Shown here: piece by piece, positions 1 through 9,468 of the stretch | How the letters are laid out: the number at the start of each line of letters is the position of its first letter | Numbering within the stretch: the first letter of the stretch is position 1 | Source: Alloscardovia theropitheci | Lineage (GTDB): Bacteria > Actinomycetota > Actinomycetes > Actinomycetales > Bifidobacteriaceae | Length of the DNA stretch: 64,000 bases | Reading direction: 5' to 3' | Assembly (NCBI RefSeq): GCF_004332295.1 | Contig: NZ_RXLP01000008.1 | Location: forward strand, 1-64,000 | Notes under the pieces: model-generated | What the model was told of the DNA's origin: nothing | The model's database searches: none | The model's input: only the letters and a program-made list of their open reading frames with translations | Position numbers and translations under genes: made by a program

Positions 1-64
1 TTTCTATCTCGTATGCCAAAAGTATATAGTCAGCGGTGTTATGGCGGGTGCCGTAAAGGGCTGA
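1..64 (+). CDS. sugar ABC transporter permease, MalG type (C-terminal end only)
   Basis: Only the last 20 codons are inside the window, read in frame from base 2 to a TGA at 62-64. The encoded tail (FYLVCQKYIVSGVMAGAVKG) matches the very conserved end of MalG-type carbohydrate ABC permeases, where a QKY motif is followed by a GAVKG terminus. Such permeases form the membrane channel with a MalF partner. The YesL-like gene downstream fits, since that family commonly sits beside sugar ABC transporters. The substrate cannot be told. Confidence 0.7.
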   Translation, partial: FYLVCQKYIVSGVMAGAVKG

Positions 65-82
65 TACTAAATTGCGTATACT

Positions 83-120
83 AAGCAGCTGTACAGTTTT
101 AGCTGTATGGCTGCTTTCGT
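83..120 (+). terminator. intrinsic terminator-like hairpin after the sugar permease
   Basis: Arms at 84-96 and 103-115 pair over 13 positions with two G-U wobbles and enclose the loop TTTTAG. The outer bases 83 and 116 also pair, and TTTCG follows. It lies 20 bases after the permease stop, so it probably ends that operon. Confidence 0.55.
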
Positions 121-145
121 ATAACAGTGTACTGTGTTTGATGCT

Positions 146-164
146 AATTAAATTCAATTTAATT
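146..164. promoter_or_regulatory. AT-only palindrome upstream of the YesL-like gene
   Basis: AATTAAATT and AATTTAATT flank a single central C, giving a perfect 9-1-9 inverted repeat 25 bases before the next start codon. It could be an operator, but an AT-rich palindrome can also arise by chance. Confidence 0.25.
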
Positions 165-189
165 TAATCGCAGGTGCTAAGGAGTAGCT

Positions 190-792
190 ATGAATTGGCT
201 TTCGCCCGACTCGCGTTTTATGCAGGCGTGGGGTAATTTTACTGATGGAATTATCATCAATATCTTGATGATTCTTACATCAATTCCTGTGATCACGATA
301 GGGGCGTCTCTTACTGCTGGAAACGTTACAGCTCGAAAGACTCTGTACGGTGAAGGTAGAGGAGTGCTACGCAATTACTTTACTGCACTGCGTGAGAATT
401 TGCGTCAGTCAATTGTGCTGTGGCTGCCGTATATGATCGTAGGGATTGCTCTAGGGTATATGTGGTTTTTCGTGCATATTCGTGAGCTATTAATTATCCA
501 ATATGGCTTAAGTATCGTATGGGTTATCGGATGTGAATGGACATTCGCTACTCAAGCACGTTTTGAAAATTCTATCGGACGTACATTATTTAATGGATTA
601 GTTTTTGGAGTGACACACTGGACGACGACCATAGTTCTTGTCATTATTGATGCGATTTTTGTTGGGATAATTATCGCTACTTTCATGTATATGCCACGTT
701 TTCTTTTCCTCGTAATAGTTATTGGATATGGAAGTATGCTTATGCTTCATGTGCCGTTGACAGAACGTGTCTTCAAAAAGTATTATGCATAA
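190..792 (+). CDS. YesL-like (DUF624) membrane protein
   Basis: A 200-residue integral membrane protein with about five hydrophobic segments (roughly residues 20-45, 75-95, 100-120, 138-165 and 168-190). The N-terminal pattern of a small soluble patch, a long helix and the PVITIGAS...R.TLYGEGRG region is typical of YesL/DUF624 proteins, which are usually encoded next to carbohydrate ABC importers. The role of the family is unknown; it may assist sugar uptake. AAGGAG at 179-184 fits the ATG at 190. The partial permease just upstream supports the assignment. Confidence 0.65.
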   Translation: MNWLSPDSRFMQAWGNFTDGIIINILMILTSIPVITIGASLTAGNVTARKTLYGEGRGVLRNYFTALRENLRQSIVLWLPYMIVGIALGYMWFFVHIRELLIIQYGLSIVWVIGCEWTFATQARFENSIGRTLFNGLVFGVTHWTTTIVLVIIDAIFVGIIIATFMYMPRFLFLVIVIGYGSMLMLHVPLTERVFKKYYA

Positions 793-839
793 CGAAAATA
801 CGGCGGTTGCATTCCGTATAGCGTGCTAATGTAATAAAC

Positions 840-1679
840 ATGCCTACAGATCTTTTGGGACGAGAGTACGAAGCTTTCCCAGCACCGCGAACGCTTGAGC
901 AGCATGGTCCAGCTCGAATTATTGCTATGTGCAATCAAAAGGGCGGTGTCGGTAAAACGACAAGTAGCGTTAATATCGCAGGTGCTTTGAGCCAGTATGG
1001 GCGACGAGTGCTCATAGTTGATTTTGACCCTCAAGGGGCTGCATCGGTAGCTTTAGGCGTTAACGCTAACAAAGTTCCGAATACTATATATACCGCTATG
1101 TTTAATCCACGTATGGATGTGCATGAGGTAATTCAGCAAACGCGTTTCCCAAATCTTGACGTTATTCCAGCAAATATTGATTTGTCTGCTGCTGAAGTTC
1201 AGCTTGTTACGGAAGTTGGTCGTGAACAAGTATTGGCATCGGTTTTGCGTCAAGTGAAGAATGAGTATGATCTTATAATTATCGATTGCCAGCCTTCTCT
1301 TGGTTTGCTCACAGTTAACGCACTTACAGCTGCTGATGGCGTTATTATTCCTGTAGCAGCAGAGTTCTTCGCATTGCGTGGTGTGGCTTTGCTCATGGAT
1401 TCTATCGATAAGGTGAAGAGCCGTATTAATCCAAATTTGGAAGTTTACGGTGTACTCGTAACGATGTATACGCGTACATTACATGCGGAAGAAGTTCTTC
1501 AACGTATTCAAGAAGCTTTCCCAGGAAAGGTTTTCCATACGGTAATTACACGCTCGATTAAAATTGCAGATGCATCTGTTGCAGCGAAACCAATTACGAT
1601 GTTTTCTCCTCAACATGCTACTGCTAAAGAATATCGTGAGGTTGCTCGCGAAATCGTAGCTAAAGGAATTGTTGCATAG
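840..1679 (+). CDS. parA: ParA/Soj-family chromosome-partitioning ATPase
   Basis: A 279-residue deviant-Walker ATPase. The P-loop KGGVGKTTSS lies near residue 38, followed by the Walker A' region VDFDPQGAAS and the IIDCQPSLG Walker B segment. ParA proteins bind DNA nonspecifically with ATP and cooperate with ParB; some relatives act elsewhere. Here it sits directly before scpA and scpB, a grouping seen in actinobacteria, so it probably takes part in segregation. No Shine-Dalgarno precedes the ATG, but TAATGT at 827-832 is seven bases upstream, suggesting a leaderless mRNA. No ParB gene is in the window. Confidence 0.85.
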   Translation: MPTDLLGREYEAFPAPRTLEQHGPARIIAMCNQKGGVGKTTSSVNIAGALSQYGRRVLIVDFDPQGAASVALGVNANKVPNTIYTAMFNPRMDVHEVIQQTRFPNLDVIPANIDLSAAEVQLVTEVGREQVLASVLRQVKNEYDLIIIDCQPSLGLLTVNALTAADGVIIPVAAEFFALRGVALLMDSIDKVKSRINPNLEVYGVLVTMYTRTLHAEEVLQRIQEAFPGKVFHTVITRSIKIADASVAAKPITMFSPQHATAKEYREVAREIVAKGIVA

Positions 1680-1778
1680 TACGAATTGGGCGGTTAGTGC
1701 TTGTGCTACTACGTATAATGCGATTTACTAGCCAGTTCATGAGTATCTGAGTATCGGAATAAAGCGAGAGAAGCAAGA

Positions 1779-2585
1779 GTGGCAGAGGTCTTTAACGTTA
1801 ACTTGAAAAGTTATCAAGGGCCTTTTGACGTGCTGTTGAACCTATTGTCTCAAAGACAGCTTGAGTTAACTCAGATTTCGTTGTCGGAAATTACTGAGGA
1901 ATTTGTGGACTATGTTAAGCACCTCGATATGGCTCGAGACGCTGACCAGGTTAGCTCTTTTATTGATGTCGCGTCCATCCTCGTAGAGGCGAAGTCTGCT
2001 AGTCTTATTCCACGAGATGATGAAAACTCGGATCTCGATATTAATCTCGAATCCTTGCAAGAGAGGGATTTGTTGTTTGCAAGGCTTTTGCAATATCGTG
2101 CGTTTAAACAGGCAGGCGAAGATTTTAGACAGCGCATTGCGGCGAATTCGGGACGATTTGCTCATCCCGGTGTTTTGATGGAAACGTTGCAATCCTTGAT
2201 GCCGCAGCTAGAGTGGTCTATGCCAGCTGATGACTTTGCAAAGCTTGCAGCAGAAGTTATCTCTAACGCTCCAGCAAGTGAGGTATCTATACGTCAGCTT
2301 CATGTGCCACTTGTCGATTTGCGAGCTCAAGCAGCAGTTGTTCGAGATAAACTGCGTGCTGCTGGTAATAAAAAAGACATTACATTTAGTCAATTGATAG
2401 CTGATGCTACACACAAGATAGAAATCGTTGCTCGCTTCCTTGCGTTGCTCGCTTTCTTTAAGCAAGGAGTTGTCCAATTTAAGCAAGATGAGCCATTTGA
2501 TGAACTACATGTGCGTTGGCTTAGTGATAACGATACTGCAGAAAATACGGACGTGGTCGCAATTTCAGAGGGAGATTTTGCATGA
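1779..2585 (+). CDS. scpA: segregation and condensation protein A
   Basis: A 268-residue kleisin subunit that bridges the SMC ATPase heads and binds ScpB to form the bacterial condensin. The N-terminus (LKSYQGPFDVLLNLLSQRQ followed by the helical LTQISLSEITEEF) is the ScpA hallmark that contacts SMC. The C-terminal winged-helix part ends near residue 245. Translation starts at GTG 1779, with a weak GAGAG upstream. The stop overlaps the scpB start by four bases (ATGA), so the two are translationally coupled. Confidence 0.93.
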   Translation: MAEVFNVNLKSYQGPFDVLLNLLSQRQLELTQISLSEITEEFVDYVKHLDMARDADQVSSFIDVASILVEAKSASLIPRDDENSDLDINLESLQERDLLFARLLQYRAFKQAGEDFRQRIAANSGRFAHPGVLMETLQSLMPQLEWSMPADDFAKLAAEVISNAPASEVSIRQLHVPLVDLRAQAAVVRDKLRAAGNKKDITFSQLIADATHKIEIVARFLALLAFFKQGVVQFKQDEPFDELHVRWLSDNDTAENTDVVAISEGDFA

Positions 2586-3214
2586 GTGAGCGCGAAGAAA
2601 ACTACATGGACAGCAATTCGCCCGTTTCCCAGGATGCGTTATATCCTGTATTAGAAGCTATTCTTATGGCATCTGATCGCCCGATCGAAGCGAATGAACT
2701 TGTACATGTCCTTGTGCAAACAGGCTATATTTCTGAAGAAAACGGTGATAATGAAGACAATATTGAGCTAATCAATCAAATGCTCGACAAGCTTAGTCAG
2801 TCCTATGACCATGAAAAACGAGGATTCGAACTCCATCATAGTTTGCAAGGATGGCAGCTGATGAGTGCTCAAGAATTTGAACAAGTGGTTGCAAAATTTA
2901 TTACCGATGGTCAAACATCACGGCTTTCGCAAGCTGCTCTTGAATCTCTTGCTATTATCGCGTACAAGCAGCCTATTACAAGAGCTCAGGTAAGTGCTAT
3001 TCGCGGAGTGAACTCAGATGGAGTTATTCGATCGCTTACTGTACGAGGACTTATTCGTGAGCAGGGCGAAGATGAACAAACACGTGCTTCTTTGCTCGTG
3101 ACTACGGGTCTATTTTTAGATAAAATGAATATACAAGGAATAGAGGAGCTACCAAGTCTTGCTCCATTCCTGCCACAATCAATTCCGACAGATGTTTCTG
3201 ATGACGTTGCTTAA
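2582..3214 (+). CDS. scpB: segregation and condensation protein B
   Basis: A 210-residue tandem winged-helix protein, the partner of ScpA in the SMC complex. Diagnostic stretches are LEAILMASDRPI near residue 23 and SQAALESLAIIAYKQPITR followed by IRGVNSDG near residues 120-145. It overlaps scpA by four bases. The first 20 residues are polar and probably disordered. A weak 8-bp inverted repeat (3237-3244 and 3259-3266) lies after the stop but lacks a T tract. Confidence 0.93.
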   Translation: MSEREENYMDSNSPVSQDALYPVLEAILMASDRPIEANELVHVLVQTGYISEENGDNEDNIELINQMLDKLSQSYDHEKRGFELHHSLQGWQLMSAQEFEQVVAKFITDGQTSRLSQAALESLAIIAYKQPITRAQVSAIRGVNSDGVIRSLTVRGLIREQGEDEQTRASLLVTTGLFLDKMNIQGIEELPSLAPFLPQSIPTDVSDDVA

Positions 3215-3366
3215 GGATATCGCTTGATGACGTTTGTTGATAACAGTTCTCGATAATGGTTATCAAGTAGGCGTGCGCGGATGCCTGCAGGGGTATGTAA
3301 TCGTGTGTCTTTAAGCAAGCGTAAGCTTACAAAGGTTTTTATTAAGTAATTAAAGAGGTTAAATCA

Positions 3367-5292
3367 ATGGCAATCCGCTCTAATATCCGTAATGTGGCTA
3401 TCGTCGCACACGTAGATCACGGTAAGACCACTCTCGTAAACGCGATGCTTCAGCAGTCCAACGTTTTCTCTGAGCGTGAGGAAGTTCCAGACCGTGTTAT
3501 GGATTCTGGTGATATCGAGCGCGAGAAGGGTATTACTATCCTTGCAAAGAACACAGCTATCGATTATAACGGTCCAGCAGCTGCTGAGCTTGGCGAAAAA
3601 GACGGTATCATCATTAACGTAGTTGATACCCCTGGCCACGCTGATTTCGGTGGTGAGGTCGAACGTGGTATTTCCATGGTTGATGGTGTTGTTTTGCTCG
3701 TCGATGCTTCCGAAGGTCCTTTGCCACAGACTCGTTTCGTATTGCGTAAGGCGCTTGAAGCAAAGCTCCCAGTAATTTTGGCCATTAATAAGACCGATCG
3801 TCCTGACGCTCGTATTAGCGAGGTTGTTTCCGAAGCAACAGATTTGCTTCTTGGCTTGGCACAAGATGTAGTTGAAGAAGGTATTGAGCTTGACCTTGAT
3901 TCATTGCTCGATTTGCCAGTAATCTACTGCGCTGCTAAAGCTGGACGTGCATCTGTAAATCAGCCAGCTGATGGAGATGTTCCAGACAATGATAATCTTG
4001 AGCCACTCTTTGAGATGATTGTGAAGAATATTCCTGCTCCACATTACAACGAAGATGCTCCACTTCAAGCACACGTTACGAACATTGATGCATCCGATTA
4101 TTTGGGACGTTTGGGACTCGTACGTATTTACTCTGGTGAACTTGTGAAGGGAAAGCAGTACGGTCTGTCGCGTACTGATGGAACAATTCAAAACTTCAAG
4201 CTTACCGAGATTTTGCGTACGGACGGACTTGATCGCGTTCCAGCAGAAACCGCTGGTCCTGGCGATATCGTTGCAATCGCTGGTGTTAACGATATTATGA
4301 TTGGTGAGACGATTGTCGATCCAAGCGATCCACAGCCATTGCCTCTGATCCACGTCGACGAGCCAGCTATTTCGATGACTTTTGGTACCAATGATTCACC
4401 TCTTGCAGGTACTGAGGGTAAGGATCATAAGCTTACAGCTCGTATGCTTAAGGATCGCCTTGATAAGGAATTGATTGGTAACGTTTCTATTCAGGTACAC
4501 GATACTGATCGTCCGGATGTGTGGGAAGTACGTGGCCGTGGCGAACTTGCTTTGGCTGTTCTCGCGGAAGAAATGCGTCGTGAAGGTTTCGAACTTACCG
4601 TTGGTCGTCCTCAGGTAGTGACGAAGAAGGAAGATGGTAAGACTCTCGAGCCATTTGAGCATTCGACAATTGACGTTCCTGAAGAATACATGGGTGCAGT
4701 TACTCAGCTTATGGCTGCGCGTAAGGGCCGTATGGATTCAATGACTAATCACGGATCTGGTTGGGTACGTATGGAGTTTACTGTACCAAGCCGTGGTTTG
4801 ATTGGATTCCGTACCCAGCTTTTGTCAAGCACACGTGGCACTGGTATTGCTTCCTCCATTTCTGCTGGTTATGATCAGTGGGCAGGCGAAATCGTGGTGC
4901 GCCAAAATGGTTCCATGGTTGCAGATCGTCAGGGTAAGGCAAGTCCATACGCAATGCAGAAGTTGCAAGCACGTGGAAACTTCTTCGTACAGCCACAGTC
5001 TCCGGTATACGAAGGTCAGGTAGTAGGCGTTACTGGTAAGCCGGGTGATTTGGATATCAATATCACCTTGGAAAAGCATATGACCAATATGCGTTCGGCA
5101 ACTGCTGATGTTCTTGAAACATTGACACCTCCAATTCAAATGAGTTTGGAAGAATCCCTTGACTTCGCAAATGATGACGAATGTGTAGAAGTAACGCCAG
5201 AATCCATCCGCGTACGCAAGATTATCTTGAGTCGTGATGCATGGTACAAGTGGCATGCTCAGCAGCGTCGCCAGTCCAAGCAAGGTCAGTAA
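3367..5292 (+). CDS. typA: ribosome-associated GTPase TypA/BipA
   Basis: A 641-residue translational GTPase related to EF-G and LepA. The G motifs are complete: AHVDHGKTTL near residue 15, EREKGITI, DTPGHADF and NKTDRPDAR. The C-terminal half carries the BipA-specific region including GRGELALAVLAEEMRREG and SRGLIGFRTQ. BipA binds 70S ribosomes and helps large-subunit assembly and growth under stress. A good AAAGAGG Shine-Dalgarno lies at 3352-3358. The coding usage is that of highly expressed genes. Confidence 0.95.
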   Translation: MAIRSNIRNVAIVAHVDHGKTTLVNAMLQQSNVFSEREEVPDRVMDSGDIEREKGITILAKNTAIDYNGPAAAELGEKDGIIINVVDTPGHADFGGEVERGISMVDGVVLLVDASEGPLPQTRFVLRKALEAKLPVILAINKTDRPDARISEVVSEATDLLLGLAQDVVEEGIELDLDSLLDLPVIYCAAKAGRASVNQPADGDVPDNDNLEPLFEMIVKNIPAPHYNEDAPLQAHVTNIDASDYLGRLGLVRIYSGELVKGKQYGLSRTDGTIQNFKLTEILRTDGLDRVPAETAGPGDIVAIAGVNDIMIGETIVDPSDPQPLPLIHVDEPAISMTFGTNDSPLAGTEGKDHKLTARMLKDRLDKELIGNVSIQVHDTDRPDVWEVRGRGELALAVLAEEMRREGFELTVGRPQVVTKKEDGKTLEPFEHSTIDVPEEYMGAVTQLMAARKGRMDSMTNHGSGWVRMEFTVPSRGLIGFRTQLLSSTRGTGIASSISAGYDQWAGEIVVRQNGSMVADRQGKASPYAMQKLQARGNFFVQPQSPVYEGQVVGVTGKPGDLDINITLEKHMTNMRSATADVLETLTPPIQMSLEESLDFANDDECVEVTPESIRVRKIILSRDAWYKWHAQQRRQSKQGQ

Positions 5293-5356
5293 AACTAGAA
5301 TAGAAGTAGAATTACTGGTTACATAACCGTAAGTAAGTAAACGGTAAGGAAATAAA

Positions 5357-5758
5357 GTGCCTTCTCAATCAATTATTCGAGATGTCTTATGCACAGTTAT
5401 CTCAGCTCTTGTAATTGGTATAGTAGGCACTTTTACATACCGTTTGGGAGCTGCTTATAACGTCCCGTATGGGTTGGTTCTTAGCTTATTAATTGTTGCC
5501 TTTTTTGCATTTCTAGCGGGAGTGCGTGGCGGTATCTGGCATGAGTTGCTCCATGCTGTGATCGCTAGTTGTGCAGCGTGGTATCTTGCTTTACAAGGTA
5601 GTATTACGAGTACCCTTGTCGTCACTGGGGGAGCTGCGTTAACGACATTTTGGTCTATTAATGCTGCGTATATATGGCTCTACGGAATTATTTTCGTTCA
5701 TGTGGTAGTTGCATTTTTACCAAGTAAGTGGTTAAGAGCATTCAGAGACGACGAGTAG
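5357..5758 (+). CDS. small polytopic membrane protein of unknown function
   Basis: A 133-residue protein with four predicted membrane helices (about 10-30, 37-55, 62-85 and 90-125) and a short charged tail. I do not recognise a family. It starts at GTG 5357 behind AAGGA at 5345-5349 and ends 11 bases before pheA, so it may be cotranscribed with pheA-tyrA. Nothing in the sequence indicates a transport or enzymatic role. Confidence 0.6.
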   Translation: MPSQSIIRDVLCTVISALVIGIVGTFTYRLGAAYNVPYGLVLSLLIVAFFAFLAGVRGGIWHELLHAVIASCAAWYLALQGSITSTLVVTGGAALTTFWSINAAYIWLYGIIFVHVVVAFLPSKWLRAFRDDE

Positions 5759-5769
5759 GATTCGCCATT

Positions 5770-6741
5770 ATGAAGCTTTTTTATCTAGGTCCTGAAGGTT
5801 CCTTTACATTCCAAGCGGCCCGTATAGCAGGCACAAAATGTTTTACAAACAATGAAATTGAGTACGTTGCCTGCGCGAGCGAACGAGAAATTTTTAATAA
5901 TGTCGAACAAGGTCGTGGCGACGGCATAATTGCGTGGGAAAACAATGTCGAAGGATATGTGGCAACGAATCTCGATCGACTTATGAATTCCCATAACGTA
6001 GCAGGAACGCAGCGCATTAGCCTTAACATACAATTTGATGCATTTGTACGTCCTGATTGTGGCGAAATCACTGAAGTGACAGCGCATCCTCATGGACTAG
6101 CCCAATGCACTCAATTTATAGAAGAGCATAATTTACGTGAAGTTCCATCTTCTTCTAATAGTGCTGCTTGTAAAGATCTTAAACCGCATCAGGTTGCTTT
6201 GGCGCCTCACAAAAGTGGCGAGTTATACGGACTTCATACTTGGCAGGAAAGTGTTCAGGATTATGCTCATGCGCATACAGATTTCCTGCTCCTACAATCA
6301 CGTGAAAAAGCCTTGGACACTAATACTATTCGTGAGAATTGTGGAATCGAATGTGAAACTATTCTTACAGTTATTCCACTGTCGATTGGTCCAGGCGTTA
6401 TTGCTAATTTGCTTGACGTTTTTCGCGATAATGGATTAAATATGACGAGTCTTATTTCGCGTCCTATTAAAGGCGTGGATGGCACGTATAGCTTTGTTAT
6501 AACAATTGATGCAGCACCTTGGGAATCTTCAGTCCAGCATGTATTTCAGGAAATTGAGGAACATGGCGATTGGTTAAAAATTATGGCGGTGTATCCTCAG
6601 CGTACAACTCATTCGCTGCCCATTAAGCAATGGAATCTCCCACACAGGGGTATCAATGCAATGCTAACGCATATGAGAGTGTCACAGGAGCATGGATTAA
6701 GCACCGACTGTGATGGAGAAAGTGGGGAAGAGCAAGCATGA
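5770..6741 (+). CDS. pheA: prephenate dehydratase
   Basis: Converts prephenate to phenylpyruvate in phenylalanine synthesis. The N-terminal domain begins with YLGPEGSFTFQAA and includes HPHGLAQCTQF. An ACT regulatory domain follows from about residue 205, with ISRPIKGVDGTYSFVI resembling the phenylalanine-binding ESRP region. There is no chorismate mutase domain, so this is the monofunctional type. I place the start at ATG 5770 (AGGA at 5757-5760); an earlier in-frame start at 5728 lies inside the preceding gene. The stop overlaps tyrA by four bases. Confidence 0.9.
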   Translation: MKLFYLGPEGSFTFQAARIAGTKCFTNNEIEYVACASEREIFNNVEQGRGDGIIAWENNVEGYVATNLDRLMNSHNVAGTQRISLNIQFDAFVRPDCGEITEVTAHPHGLAQCTQFIEEHNLREVPSSSNSAACKDLKPHQVALAPHKSGELYGLHTWQESVQDYAHAHTDFLLLQSREKALDTNTIRENCGIECETILTVIPLSIGPGVIANLLDVFRDNGLNMTSLISRPIKGVDGTYSFVITIDAAPWESSVQHVFQEIEEHGDWLKIMAVYPQRTTHSLPIKQWNLPHRGINAMLTHMRVSQEHGLSTDCDGESGEEQA

Positions 6742-7757
6742 GAATTGCTATCGCTGGATTAGGTCTCATCGGAGGATCTCTTGCCCGCATCTTAGTGAAT
6801 TCAGGCTATGATGTAACTGCATGGAATCATAGAAGTCAGTCATATGAGGCTGCTCGGAAAAATGGTATCGTATGCGTGAAAAGCCTTCCAGAGCTTGCAG
6901 CATCTCAGCCAGATATCCTCGTACTTTGTACGCCTCTTAAGGCTATGGATTCTGTTTTAAAGCAGCTATCCGACAAACTCGCTCCATCGACGACCCTGAC
7001 GGACGTTGGGTCGGTAAAGCGAGAAGTGCTCGCTACTGTAAGCAGATACGGGCTGCGTAAGCAATTCGTGGGTGCCCATCCGATGGCAGGTAATGAACTT
7101 GCTGGGTTTGATGCTTCCGATGTTAGCCTTTTTGATAATGCTACATGGGCGATTACTGTAGAGAATGATACTGAGTTTGAGCATTTCTTAAAGGTCGCAC
7201 GAATGGTATGCGATGGAGTACATAATCGTTTTGTTGTCGCAAGCGCTGATGATCATGATCAAGCGACAGCTCAAATATCACATATGCCACATGTGGTTGC
7301 TACAGCTCTCGCTGCCCAAATTGTGCGTAATCCTCAGTCGAATCTTGCATTAGCTTTATCGGCGGGTTCGTGGAGAGATATGACACGAGTAGCTTTAACA
7401 ACTCCAGATAGAACGTTTGCGATGGTTGATGAAAATCCAGATAACGTTGCGAACCTATTGCATGATATTTCTCAACAGTTGAGTGATATCGCCGACTTGC
7501 TTGATAAGCGCGAAACTGAGCGAAATATATACGATAAAGGTCTCGAACAATTCTTTGAGAGCGCACAACCTTATAGAGATGTACGTGCAAAATTGAAGGA
7601 TAAAGTTCCTGAAGGTGTGTATTCGCTTGCTCTTTCAACGAGTTCTCATGAATGGGCAAATCAGTTGGTTCAAGCCTCACGCAAAGGTGGGCGAATTGAA
7701 TTCATTGACTCTGTTGAAGCTATAGTGCGCCACTTTCCACATTTGCGCGACGAATAG
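6738..7757 (+). CDS. tyrA: prephenate dehydrogenase
   Basis: A 339-residue NAD(P)-dependent enzyme of tyrosine synthesis. The Rossmann motif GLGLIGGSLARIL is at residues 7-19, and GAHPMAGNELAGF near residue 114 is the conserved active-site loop of the family. It overlaps pheA by the ATGA junction, so both aromatic branch enzymes are made together. The last about 60 residues form a weakly conserved extension. Product choice (prephenate or arogenate) cannot be told from sequence. Confidence 0.9.
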   Translation: MRIAIAGLGLIGGSLARILVNSGYDVTAWNHRSQSYEAARKNGIVCVKSLPELAASQPDILVLCTPLKAMDSVLKQLSDKLAPSTTLTDVGSVKREVLATVSRYGLRKQFVGAHPMAGNELAGFDASDVSLFDNATWAITVENDTEFEHFLKVARMVCDGVHNRFVVASADDHDQATAQISHMPHVVATALAAQIVRNPQSNLALALSAGSWRDMTRVALTTPDRTFAMVDENPDNVANLLHDISQQLSDIADLLDKRETERNIYDKGLEQFFESAQPYRDVRAKLKDKVPEGVYSLALSTSSHEWANQLVQASRKGGRIEFIDSVEAIVRHFPHLRDE

Positions 7758-7813
7758 GGATAATGGGACGGGAATACCTGTAACTGTACAAGTGTTCGTG
7801 CGGCTTCTGACGC

Positions 7814-8080
7814 TCAATCGATCTTTTTCAAAACTGGTCGTTCTGGGATTGGTTTGAGTCGTACAATTTTTGCGAATGGTATGTCAACAATTTCAGAAGG
7901 ACGATGACCGTTTGCTGAACCATCTCGATTGAGAACGATCGAATTATCGGTTGTATGGTCTACGTGGCCTACATAATCGCGGTATTGAATTCTGCCTGAG
8001 AACTCATCTATACCGTCATGCGTGCGAATTACTACGCGTGCACCTTGTGGAATGTTTGCATATTTTTTCGCGATATCCAT
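7814..8080 (-). CDS. small conserved hypothetical protein
   Basis: An 88-residue acidic-to-basic protein read convergently to tyrA and divergently from xerD. The central part (ARVVIRTHDGIDEFSGRIQYRDYVGH) alternates like a small beta barrel of SH3 type. I recognise no family with confidence. It ends with a basic tail. The gene ends 56 bases from tyrA, with no obvious terminator between them. Confidence 0.55.
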   Translation of the reverse strand: MDIAKKYANIPQGARVVIRTHDGIDEFSGRIQYRDYVGHVDHTTDNSIVLNRDGSANGHRPSEIVDIPFAKIVRLKPIPERPVLKKID

Positions 8081-8141
8081 ATAACTATTGTAATTTCAAG
8101 AGGACAATATATGAAGGTGTCAGAGAATAATTATCGCTATC

Positions 8142-9122
8142 ATGAACTTTGATATGCGCAGTACTGTAGGGGTGAGCTACGTGACAGATAAAGAATTGTA
8201 TACGCTAAGTCCAGCAGTACAAGAATGCGTTGATGCATATAGTGAGTATTTGACGATTAATAAAGGGTTGAGTGCTAACACGGTAAAAGCGTACATCTCT
8301 GATATTGAGCAGGCAATGCATATTTTGCATTTGCGAGGAATAGATAAATTGGATGATGTTACTCGTGATCAGCTTCGATCTTGGATGGCGCACGCTTTGC
8401 ATGCAGGGATGAGCAAGACCTCGCTTGCTCGAAAAGTTGTAGCTTTACGTGGCTTTTTTGAATATGCTCATGGTCACGACATGGTTCAATCGAATCCTGC
8501 AGCTAATCTTGCGACTCCTAAACAGGCATCTCGACTTCCGGAAGTACTCAATAAAAGTCAAGCTCAAGCGATAGTCGAAACTCAAACTGTACGCGAACAA
8601 GAAGAAGACCACAGTGCGATCGCTCTTCGTGATAATGCAATGATGGAGCTCATGTATGCCACTGGGGTGCGCGTAGCCGAATTAGTTTCGCTCGATTTAG
8701 GTGACATCGATTTAGATCAACGAATAGTTCGAGTCACAGGTAAGGGCAATAAACAACGCGTTGTACCATTTGGTCTTCCGGCTATGCATGCTCTGGATAG
8801 TTGGATAAATAGTGCAAGAGTGCAACTTGTAACAGAGGAGACGCCATCGGCTGCTCTATTCCTAGGCTCTCGTGGAGGGCGTATTAATCAGCGACAGGTG
8901 CGTTCTATAGTTCATGAAAGAGCTCGAGCGGCTGGAGTTCCTGACATTGCACCTCACGCGTTACGACATACTGCTGCGACGCATCTTCTGGATGGAGGAG
9001 CAGATTTGCGCGAAGTTCAAGAAATGTTAGGGCATTCTTCTTTATCTACGACTCAACGCTATACACACGTTTCTTTGGAACAACTGAAGAAAAAATATGA
9101 GCAGGCTTTTCCTCGTGCATAA
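8142..9122 (+). CDS. xerD: tyrosine site-specific recombinase XerC/XerD
   Basis: A 326-residue recombinase that resolves chromosome dimers at dif. The SAM-like N-terminal domain includes LSANTVKAYISDI. The catalytic domain shows the full set: Arg in ATGVRVAEL, Lys in GKGNKQR, the HALRHTAATHL box, and HSSLSTTQRYTH with the nucleophilic Tyr. ATG 8142 has poor Shine-Dalgarno support, and in-frame starts at 8157 (ATG) and 8181 (GTG) are alternatives. Xer rather than phage integrase is favoured by the housekeeping context, with no attachment site or phage genes nearby. Confidence 0.88.
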   Translation: MNFDMRSTVGVSYVTDKELYTLSPAVQECVDAYSEYLTINKGLSANTVKAYISDIEQAMHILHLRGIDKLDDVTRDQLRSWMAHALHAGMSKTSLARKVVALRGFFEYAHGHDMVQSNPAANLATPKQASRLPEVLNKSQAQAIVETQTVREQEEDHSAIALRDNAMMELMYATGVRVAELVSLDLGDIDLDQRIVRVTGKGNKQRVVPFGLPAMHALDSWINSARVQLVTEETPSAALFLGSRGGRINQRQVRSIVHERARAAGVPDIAPHALRHTAATHLLDGGADLREVQEMLGHSSLSTTQRYTHVSLEQLKKKYEQAFPRA

Positions 9123-9468
9123 AACTGGTACAATGAGTAATAATTAGTTAACAAATTCGTAATATGTCAAATTCAATAACACGATAATCTCGCAAATAAG
9201 TAATGAAATCTCATTATGTGATACAAATGGATATTTTTATAAATATTCATGAATAATGGCTATTTTCCTCAGTTTATGCATGTTTTTATACAGTACATTG
9301 TATAAATATTTAAGAAAAAATATGATTGTAAACGAAATATGACTTGTATTGAAACATTTTTCTGATACATTATTCGATACGTTCAAAAGACGCAATCATG
9401 TCACATCGTTTTTTATGCGTATTTTCCTTAGCGGATTCACCTAAGGATAACTAAAAGAAAGAGAAATC
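9123..9468. promoter_or_regulatory. AT-rich leader region of the opp operon with probable promoter
   Basis: About 350 bases with no open frame. The best promoter is TTGTAT at 9344-9349 and TACATT at 9366-9371, spaced by 16, which would give a leader of roughly 95 bases before oppA. Several short AT-rich inverted repeats occur upstream but none is convincing as an operator. Confidence 0.35.

Noticed and set aside
3364-5283. Several long minus-strand frames inside typA
   Set aside because: They are antisense shadows of a clearly conserved gene and show no family motifs or start sites.
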